Shown: positions 1-5,000 of the stretch, piece after piece
How positions within the stretch are numbered: position 1 is the first letter of the stretch
Layout of the letters: every line of letters begins with the position of its first letter
NCBI GenBank assembly: GCA_903893335.1
Contig: CAITLX010000372.1
Span: forward strand, 1-10,439
DNA length: 10,439 nucleotides
Direction: 5' to 3'
DNA from: an uncultured delta proteobacterium
Lineage (GTDB): Bacteria; Myxococcota_A; Polyangia; Polyangiales; Polyangiaceae
Notes under the pieces: generated by a model
Seen by the model: the letters and a program-made list of their open reading frames with translations, nothing else
The model's database searches: none
Told to the model about the DNA's origin: nothing
Position numbers and translations under genes: made by a program

Positions 1-1
1 C

Positions 2-1006
2 ACCGACCACGACGGCAAGCGCTTCAACCTCGTGCACCGCGACGTGTCGCCGCCCAACGTGCTCATCACGAAGTACGGCGAGGTGAAGATCGTCGACTTC
101 GGCCTCGCCAAGGCCGCCGGCCAGCTCGAGAAGAGCGAGCCCGGCGTCATCAAGGGGAAATTCAGCTACCTCTCGCCCGAGGCCACCGACGGCAAGGAGG
201 TCGACCAGCGCGCCGACATCTTCGCGGTCGGGCTCATCCTCTGGGAGTCCCTCACCGGGCGCCGCGTGTTCGACGCCGAGTCCGACATCGCCACCATCCG
301 GCTCGTGCAGGCCGCCGCGTACACGCCGGCCTCGCGCCTCAACCCCGCCGTCCCGCCCGAGCTCGACGCCATCCTCGCCAAGGCGCTCGCGCGCGACCCG
401 GCCGCGCGCTTCCAGGCCGCGCGCGACATGGCGCGCGCGCTCATCGATTTTCAGTTCCGCTACGGCAAGCCCGTCAGCAGCTTCACCATCGCCGGGCACG
501 TGCAGGCCGCGATGCAGCTTCGCCGGCGCTCGATGCCGCCGCAGGGCTCGTTCATCGACAGGCTCATCGAGGAGGCGCTCTTCGAGTTCACCTCGCTCCA
601 GTCCGACGCGCCCCCGGGCGGCGGCGTCGCGACCTCGACGGGCTCGCGCGTGTCGCCTGTCTCCGCGACGCTCGGCCTCGGCAAGTTCGAGAGCGTGCAG
701 GACTGGGCGCGCGAGATCGCCGTCGGCGATCTGCGCGAAGAGCGCTCGGTGACGTCGCTGGCCGACGGCGTGCTCGAGGAGGGCAACCTCGCCGCGCTCG
801 AGGACGACGAGCCCGGCGGCTCGTCGCTGCCCCCGCCTCCCGACCCCGCGCAGCCGACGACGCCCCGCCACGGCCCGCCGCCCTTGCAGGTGCACGGGTC
901 GGCCGCGAGCGGCCGCTCGGGCGCGTTGCTCGCAGCCGGCGTGGTCGCGGCGCTGCTCGCGGTGGCCGGCATCGCCTACTACGCCGGCGTGCTCACCCCG
1001 CACTGA
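2..1006 (+). CDS. Hanks-type Ser/Thr protein kinase, C-terminal part, membrane-anchored (5' end outside window)
   Basis: The reading frame is open from base 2, so the N-lobe with the P-loop and catalytic Lys lies upstream of the window. What remains is the C-lobe. The catalytic loop HRDVSPPN starts at base 35, with Ser where most Ser/Thr kinases have Lys; I recall this HRDxSPxN form as common in myxobacterial kinases. The Mg-binding DFG begins at base 95, the APE-equivalent motif reads SPE, and an ADIFAVGLILWE helix F segment follows. The fold ends near base 460. A roughly 155-residue low-complexity segment rich in Pro, Ser, Gly and acidic residues leads to one hydrophobic helix about 20 residues long (bases ~923-985) and a 6-residue tail. 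The protein should therefore be a cytoplasmic kinase anchored by its C-terminus with essentially no extracytoplasmic sensor domain. The substrate is unknown. It converges on infC. The kinase call is secure; its role is not. Confidence 0.93.
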   Translation, partial: TDHDGKRFNLVHRDVSPPNVLITKYGEVKIVDFGLAKAAGQLEKSEPGVIKGKFSYLSPEATDGKEVDQRADIFAVGLILWESLTGRRVFDAESDIATIRLVQAAAYTPASRLNPAVPPELDAILAKALARDPAARFQAARDMARALIDFQFRYGKPVSSFTIAGHVQAAMQLRRRSMPPQGSFIDRLIEEALFEFTSLQSDAPPGGGVATSTGSRVSPVSATLGLGKFESVQDWAREIAVGDLREERSVTSLADGVLEEGNLAALEDDEPGGSSLPPPPDPAQPTTPRHGPPPLQVHGSAASGRSGALLAAGVVAALLAVAGIAYYAGVLTPH

Positions 1007-1020
1007 GCGCAGCGCCCAGC

Positions 1021-1057
1021 AGCTCGCTGCCCCGAGCAAACCAGGGGCAGCTGAGCT
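1021..1057 (+). terminator. Hairpin just after the kinase stop, probable terminator
   Basis: Fifteen bases after the TGA stop, CTGCCCC (1027-1033) pairs perfectly with GGGGCAG (1044-1050) around a 10-nt loop. Outside it AGCTC (1021-1025) pairs with GAGCT (1053-1057) across a small asymmetric bulge, giving about 12 base pairs. There is no real T-run after it, so it may end transcription weakly or with Rho, or simply protect the 3' end. Its position between convergent genes supports a termination role. Confidence 0.5.
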
Positions 1058-1075
1058 TCTGGATTCGCCATGACC

Positions 1076-1198
1076 GACCGCCAGCCTCGCCCTTCAGGGC
1101 GGGGCTGGCGTGATCGAGCACCCGCGGTTCAACCCGGGGCTGGCGAGGTCGCTTCGGACGGACCGCCAGCCTCGGCTTTCAACCCGGGGCTGGCGAGG
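1076..1198. repeat. Hairpin repeat family: two 32-nt hairpins and a half copy, between kinase and infC
   Basis: Copy 1 (1079-1110) and copy 2 (1164-1195) both run from CGCCAGCC to GGCTGGCG with a TTCA core. Copy 1 folds into a 14-bp stem with one T-G wobble and a TTCA loop. Copy 2 folds into about 12 pairs with one C-C mismatch. The 14-nt left flank GACCGCCAGCCTCG occurs at both 1076 and 1162. A half copy with only the right arm lies at 1128-1148 and is identical over 21 nt to 1178-1198, exactly 50 bp away. The copies differ in the inner stem yet keep pairing, which suggests a REP-like or bidirectional terminator element. It contains no credible gene. Copy number elsewhere in the genome cannot be judged here. 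Confidence 0.65.
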
Positions 1199-1207
1199 CC
1201 GACGAGG

Positions 1208-1954
1208 TCACTTCGCGTCGTCGGCCTGGCCTTCGCCCTCGCCGCCTTCGTCGTCGCCGTCCTCGTCGTCGTCATCATCGTCGTCGTCGTCATCGTCCTC
1301 GAGATCGGGCTCCTCCTCGATCTCCGGCGGCGGCTCGCGACCTTCCTTGATGGCCTGCTGACGGGCGCGCTCGGCGGCTGCCTTGAGCTGCGCGACCTTC
1401 TGCATGACCGTCGGCTTGGGCGCGATGAGCAGCGTCATCGTGCGCCCCTCCATCATCGGGCGCACCTCGACGTTGCAGAGGTCCTCGCACTCGCGCACGA
1501 CGTGGTCGAGCTGCTCCTGCGCCTTCTCGGGGTGCGTGATCTCGCGACCGCGGAAGCGCACGGTGAACTTCACCTTGTTGCCCGCCTCGAGGAAGCGGCG
1601 CGCCGCGCGCGTCTTGAACGCGAGGTCGTGCTGGTCCGTCTTCGGACGCAGCTTGATCTCCTTCACGTCGACGTTCGTCTGCTTGCGCTTGGCCTCGCGT
1701 GCCTTCTTCTTCTCTTCGTACTTGTACTTTCCGAAGTCGAGGAGCTTGCACACCGGCGGCTCGGCCTTCGGGTTGACCTCGACGAGGTCGAGCCCGAGCT
1801 CCTGCGCACGCTGCAGCGCGTCGGACGTCGTCATGACGCCGAGCATTCCTCCGTCCGCGCCGATGACGCGGACCTCGGGAACGCGGATGCGGTGGTTGAT
1901 GCGGATCTGCGGGCCGCGCTGCTGTTGACGCGGATCGAAGCGGGGTCGCCCCAT
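1208..1954 (-). CDS. infC: Translation initiation factor IF-3 with acidic C-terminal extension
   Basis: IF-3 binds the 30S subunit, checks start codon-initiator tRNA pairing and prevents premature 50S joining. The 248-residue product has the N-domain (about residues 16-82) ending in the family signature KLLDFGKYKYEEKK (70-83), a basic linker, and the C-domain (about 95-180) with KEIKLRPKTDQHDLAFK and the RFRGRE segment. Typical IF-3 is about 180 residues, so residues 181-248 are an extra tail. This contains a Lys/Arg/Ala helix-like part, then EIEEEPDLE, eleven consecutive Asp (220-230), and more Asp, Glu and Gly. The start is ATG, not the rare AUU used by E. coli infC for autoregulation. A weak AAGAAGAG lies 11 nt upstream. 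It follows thrS by 133 bp on the same strand. rpmI and rplT, its usual downstream partners, are not next to it. Confidence 0.97.
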   Translation of the reverse strand: MGRPRFDPRQQQRGPQIRINHRIRVPEVRVIGADGGMLGVMTTSDALQRAQELGLDLVEVNPKAEPPVCKLLDFGKYKYEEKKKAREAKRKQTNVDVKEIKLRPKTDQHDLAFKTRAARRFLEAGNKVKFTVRFRGREITHPEKAQEQLDHVVRECEDLCNVEVRPMMEGRTMTLLIAPKPTVMQKVAQLKAAAERARQQAIKEGREPPPEIEEEPDLEDDDDDDDDDDDEDGDDEGGEGEGQADDAK

Positions 1955-2002
1955 GCTCGTGTGTACTCTTCTTGGCTAGGCGGGGGTGCTGAAAGGGAGG
2001 GT

Positions 2003-2028
2003 GCGGCGCTCCGGAACAGGAGCGACGC
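2003..2028 (-). promoter_or_regulatory. Stem-loop in the infC leader
   Basis: In the 133-bp thrS-infC gap CGCTCC (2007-2012) pairs with GGAGCG (2019-2024) around a 6-nt loop. The stem extends by three more pairs (2003-2005 with 2026-2028) past one mismatch. It lies about 50 nt before the infC ATG. No T-run follows on the minus strand, so it is not a classic terminator. It could be a leader structure affecting infC expression, or chance folding in GC-rich DNA. Confidence 0.35.
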
Positions 2029-2046
2029 GGCGAGTCTGCGCCTGTC

Positions 2047-2098
2047 TCGGCGCGGGAATCAATCCGGTCGGAATTTCGGCGCGGGAATCAACCCGCGC
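2047..2098 (-). repeat. 29-bp-period direct repeat with competing stems spanning the thrS stop
   Basis: The 16-mer TTGATTCCCGCGCCGA (minus strand) is present twice without change, at 2076-2091 and 2047-2062, starts 29 bp apart. The upstream copy includes the thrS TGA stop (2088-2090). Just before it, still inside thrS, lies GCGCGGG (2092-2098), which pairs perfectly over 7 bp with CCCGCGC of copy 1 (2079-2085) around a 6-nt TTGATT loop. The same GCGCGGG could instead pair with CCCGCGC of copy 2 (2050-2056). The two pairings exclude one another. The repeat and the complementarity are visible; any regulatory use is inference. Confidence 0.55.
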
Positions 2099-4094
2099 TC
2101 GCCGGCGGAGGGGGCGCTGCGGCGAAGCGCGGGGGGGCCGACTCGGCGAGCACGCGGTCGGCGAAGGCCTCGAGCGCCATCGCGCCGAGGTCCCCCTCGC
2201 GCCCACGCGGCGCGACCTGCCGCGTGGCGGCCTCCTTGTCGCCGACGACGGCGATGTAGGGGTGGCGCATGAGGCGGGCGTTGCGGATCTTCGCGCCGAG
2301 CTTGTCGGCGCTGAAGTCCTCGACGACGCGGATGCCGCGGCTGCGGAGGTAGGCCGACGCCTCGCGCGCGTAGTCGAGCTGCTTCTCGCTCACGATGACG
2401 ATGGCGACCTGCTCGGGGGCGAGCCAGACGGGGAACGCGCCGCCGACGTGCTCGACGTAGACGCCGAGGAAGCGCTCGAGCGAGCCGAGGATCGCGCGGT
2501 GCAGCATGACGGGCCGGTGCGTCGCGCCGTCTTCGCCGACGTAGTCGAGCTCGAAGCGGTCGGGCAGCGCGTAGTCGACCTGGATGGTGCCGAGCTGCCA
2601 GCTGCGCTTGAGGGCGTCCTTGACGTGGAACTCGAGCTTCGGGCCGTAGAACGCGCCCTCGCCCGGCGACACGGTGTAGGCGAGGCCCTTGCGCACGAGC
2701 GCGTCGGCGAGCGCCTGCTCGGCGGCGTCCCACTGCGCGTCGGTGCCGATGCGCTTGTCGGGGCGCGTCGCGAGCTTGATCGCGACCTCGTGCATGTCGA
2801 GCGCGGCGTACACGCGGTAGAGGAGATCGACGAACGCCTCGATCTCGACCTGGATCTGATCGGGGCGGCAGAAGATGTGCGCGTCGTCCTGGCAGAAGCT
2901 GCGCACGCGCGCGAGGCCGTGGACCACGCCGCCTCGCTCGTAGCGGTGCAGGCGGCCGAAGTCGGCCACGCGCCACGGCAGCTCGCGGTAGCTGCGGCGC
3001 CGCGCGCCGAACACCAGGCAGTGGCTCGGGCAGTTCATCGGCTTGAGGCCGAGCTGCGCGAGATCTTCGAGCTTCGCCTCGGGCTTCGCGCCCTCATCGC
3101 CGCCCTTCGCGCCGTGATGGGCGCACGCCTCGTCGAGGCGGTCGGCGGTGACCGGGAGGTACATGTTCTCGCGGTAGTTGCCCCAGTGGCCGCTCGTCTC
3201 GAACAGGCGCTTGTCGAACACCTGCGGCGTGAGGACCTCCTCGTAGCCGTACTCGACGTACAGCGAGCGCAGGAACTCGACGAGGCGGTTGTAGACGGAC
3301 GCGCCGCGCGGCAGAAAGAAGGGCATCGCCGGCGCCCACTCGTGGAACAGGAAGAGGTCGAGCTCCTTGCCGAGCTTGCGGTGGTCGCGCTTCTTCGCCT
3401 CTTCGAGCAGGCGCAGGTGCTCGTCGAGCGCGGGCTTCGACGAGAACGCCGTGCCGTAGATGCGCTGGAGCATCGGGTTGCGCTCGTCGCCGCGCCAGTA
3501 CGCGCCCGCGACGCTGGTGAGCTTGATCGCCTTGAGCAGCCCCGTGCGCGGCACGTGCGGCCCCTCGCAGAAATCGACCCACTCGGCGCCGGGCTCGCCG
3601 TGGCGGTAGAGCGTGAGCTCCTCGCCCTCGGGGACGCCGCGGATGATCTCGAGCTTGAACGTCTCGCCCATGCGCTCGAACAGCGCGAGGGCCTCGTCGC
3701 GCGAGACGACCTCGCGGCGAAACGGCGTGTCCTTCGCGATGACGTCGCGCATCGCCGCCTCGATCTTCGCGAGATCGTCGTCGGTGAAGGGGCCGCCGGG
3801 CTTGGCGAAGTCGTAATAGAAGCCGTCCTCGATCGACGGGCCGATCGTCACCTGCGTGCCCGGAAAGAGGCGCTGCACCGCGTCGGCCATCACGTGCGCC
3901 GTCGAGTGGCGGATGACCGCGAGCCCGTCGGCGTCGCCGGCGCGCACGGCCTCGACCGACGCCGAGGCGTCGACCGGGGTGGCGAGGTCGACGACCTTGC
4001 CGCCGAGGCGTACGGCGATGACGTCCGGGTCGACACGCCCCGAGGCCGCGAGCAGGTCGCGAGGGAGAGCGCGCGCGGACGAAGCTGGAGTCAT
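2088..4094 (-). CDS. thrS: Threonyl-tRNA synthetase
   Basis: This cytoplasmic class II synthetase charges tRNA-Thr and edits mischarged Ser-tRNA-Thr; 668 residues. Order: shortened TGS domain (about 1-52), editing domain with H63 and H67 (HSTAH) and the C176/H180 pair, catalytic core from about 240, and anticodon-binding domain from about 560. The expected zinc ligands are present: C355 in MNCP, H406 in QDDAHIF and H532 in MLHRAI. Motif 2 reads RLHRYERGGVVHGLARVRSF. About 30 extra residues rich in Glu, Ala, Gly and Lys (roughly 318-348) sit before MNCP compared with E. coli. The ATG at 4094 is forced: the frame upstream has no start codon before an in-frame TGA inside the tRNA anticodon loop. 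No Shine-Dalgarno is visible in the 13 nt between tRNA and ATG (CTCCCCTCCCCGC). The first TGS hairpin therefore seems genuinely missing. The C-terminus ends in an Ala/Pro-rich tail. Confidence 0.98.
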   Translation of the reverse strand: MTPASSARALPRDLLAASGRVDPDVIAVRLGGKVVDLATPVDASASVEAVRAGDADGLAVIRHSTAHVMADAVQRLFPGTQVTIGPSIEDGFYYDFAKPGGPFTDDDLAKIEAAMRDVIAKDTPFRREVVSRDEALALFERMGETFKLEIIRGVPEGEELTLYRHGEPGAEWVDFCEGPHVPRTGLLKAIKLTSVAGAYWRGDERNPMLQRIYGTAFSSKPALDEHLRLLEEAKKRDHRKLGKELDLFLFHEWAPAMPFFLPRGASVYNRLVEFLRSLYVEYGYEEVLTPQVFDKRLFETSGHWGNYRENMYLPVTADRLDEACAHHGAKGGDEGAKPEAKLEDLAQLGLKPMNCPSHCLVFGARRRSYRELPWRVADFGRLHRYERGGVVHGLARVRSFCQDDAHIFCRPDQIQVEIEAFVDLLYRVYAALDMHEVAIKLATRPDKRIGTDAQWDAAEQALADALVRKGLAYTVSPGEGAFYGPKLEFHVKDALKRSWQLGTIQVDYALPDRFELDYVGEDGATHRPVMLHRAILGSLERFLGVYVEHVGGAFPVWLAPEQVAIVIVSEKQLDYAREASAYLRSRGIRVVEDFSADKLGAKIRNARLMRHPYIAVVGDKEAATRQVAPRGREGDLGAMALEAFADRVLAESAPPRFAAAPPPPASAG

Positions 4095-4107
4095 GCGGGG
4101 AGGGGAG

Positions 4108-4179
<72 letters not shown>

Positions 4180-4212
4180 GGGGCCGAAACCTCGAACGAA
4201 ATCGGACGGATT

Positions 4213-4241
4213 CTGTTAGTCGCCGGCCGGCTTCGTGTCAA
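4213..4241 (-). promoter_or_regulatory. Sigma-70-type promoter for tRNA-Val (and probably thrS-infC)
   Basis: On the minus strand a perfect -35 TTGACA (4236-4241) is followed by a 17-bp spacer and TAACAG (4213-4218), which keeps T1, A2 and A5 of the -10 consensus. The expected start near 4206 leaves a leader of about 27 nt before the tRNA 5' end at 4179. The patch is clearly more AT-rich than its surroundings. No terminator is seen between the tRNA and thrS, so read-through into thrS and infC is likely. Confidence 0.72.
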
Positions 4242-4295
4242 GCGCGCCGGGCGCGCAAAGCGCCGCTCCTCGCAGATTCGACCCGTGCGCGAGGC

Positions 4296-4330
4296 ACCAG
4301 GCCGACGGGGCAACGCCCCGCCGACCTGGT
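4296..4330 (-). terminator. Hairpin after hsp20, probable terminator
   Basis: The hairpin begins 10 nt beyond the hsp20 stop. Outer arms ACCAGG (4296-4301) and CCTGGT (4325-4330) pair, as do inner arms CGGGGC (4306-4311) and GCCCCG (4315-4320). Between them are two further C-G pairs flanked by A-C mismatches, giving about 14 pairs with a 3-nt loop. No T-run follows on the minus strand. It separates hsp20 from the tRNA promoter 55 bp further on, which fits transcript ending or 3'-end protection. Confidence 0.5.
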
Positions 4331-4340
4331 CGAGCGAGCC

Positions 4341-4769
4341 TCAGGCCTTGATCTCGATGGTGCGCGGCAGGGCCTCCTTGCGCTTCGGCAGCGTCACGCG
4401 CAGCACGCCGTCCTTCAGCTCGGCGCCGACGTGGTCGGTGCCGACCGACTCGGGCAGGGCGAAGCTGCGGGCGAACTTGCCGTAGGAGCGCTCGACGCGG
4501 TGGTAGCCCTGCCGCTTCTCCTCGTTCTCGAGCTGGCGGGTGCCTTCCATCGTGAGCACGCCGTCGGCGACGCGGACGCTCACGTCCTCCTTCTTCACCT
4601 CGGGAAGCTCGACCTTGAAGACGAGCTTCTCGGCGTCCTCGTACACGTCGACGGCGGGGACCCACGCGCTGGCGCGCGCGGCGTCGAGCGCGCCGGCGGT
4701 GTCGAAGTAGCGGTCGAGCGTCGGCATGCGGAAGAACTCTTCGAGCGGATGATGGCGAACGGTGAGCAT
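4341..4769 (-). CDS. Small heat shock protein, Hsp20/alpha-crystallin family
   Basis: This is an ATP-independent holdase that binds unfolding proteins and assembles into oligomers in the cytoplasm. The 142-residue product has a short N-terminal arm (1-35), an alpha-crystallin domain from W36 to about P128 that contains the conserved DGVLRVTLPK strand (120-129), and a C-terminal IEI (138-140), the I-x-I motif that docks on neighbouring subunits. Length is normal for class A bacterial sHsps. The frame stays open upstream to 4925, but the ATG at 4769 is right: GGAGAAG lies 7 nt before it and family similarity begins there. No CIRCE element was found upstream. A 13-nt palindrome at 4850-4862 is the only candidate operator I see. 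It is probably transcribed alone. Confidence 0.95.
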   Translation of the reverse strand: MLTVRHHPLEEFFRMPTLDRYFDTAGALDAARASAWVPAVDVYEDAEKLVFKVELPEVKKEDVSVRVADGVLTMEGTRQLENEEKRQGYHRVERSYGKFARSFALPESVGTDHVGAELKDGVLRVTLPKRKEALPRTIEIKA

Positions 4770-4849
4770 GGAGCTTCTCCTGTTGCGTGCGCGCGGGGGC
4801 GCAGCGTCGGGTTGGACGACGGGGGCCGAGGACTCGGCGCCGGTCGTGA

Positions 4850-4862
4850 GCGGAAATTCCGC
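4850..4862. promoter_or_regulatory. Perfect palindrome upstream of hsp20, possible operator
   Basis: GCGGAAATTCCGC is a perfect inverted repeat (6-nt arms, one central base) 80 bp before the hsp20 ATG. Its AT core stands out in the GC-rich gap between pcrA and hsp20. On the minus strand it contains GGAATTT, which resembles an ECF-sigma -35 element, but no convincing -10 follows. It could be a regulator site, part of a promoter, or chance. Confidence 0.25.
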
Positions 4863-5000
4863 CGGTGACCGGTGGGTGCGAGGCTCGGACGCAGACGAAG
4901 CTAAGCACACGCCGTGCGCGCGCAAGGGGGCGCGCCGGGGGGCCCGCGCCCGGGCGCCGAGGTCAGCGTCGCAGCACGGCGCGCGCTCGCGCGAGCGGCG

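Noticed and set aside
1110..1361. Poly-Ser frame opposite the infC tail
   Set aside because: The serine run is the complement of the GAC/GAT codons of the IF-3 poly-Asp tail; nothing else supports a gene.
4770..4925. 52-residue N-terminal extension of hsp20
   Set aside because: The frame is open but a strong GGAGAAG ribosome site and the family N-terminus both point to ATG 4769.
4895..4925. Sigma-54-like -24/-12 element upstream of hsp20 (GCACG-N5-TGCT on the minus strand)
   Set aside because: The spacing fits but the required -24 GG is not intact, and no activator site was seen.
4946..4997. GC-only palindromes (4946-4957, 4984-4997) after pcrA
   Set aside because: Perfect but short and made almost entirely of G and C, as expected by chance at this composition; too weak to call a terminator.
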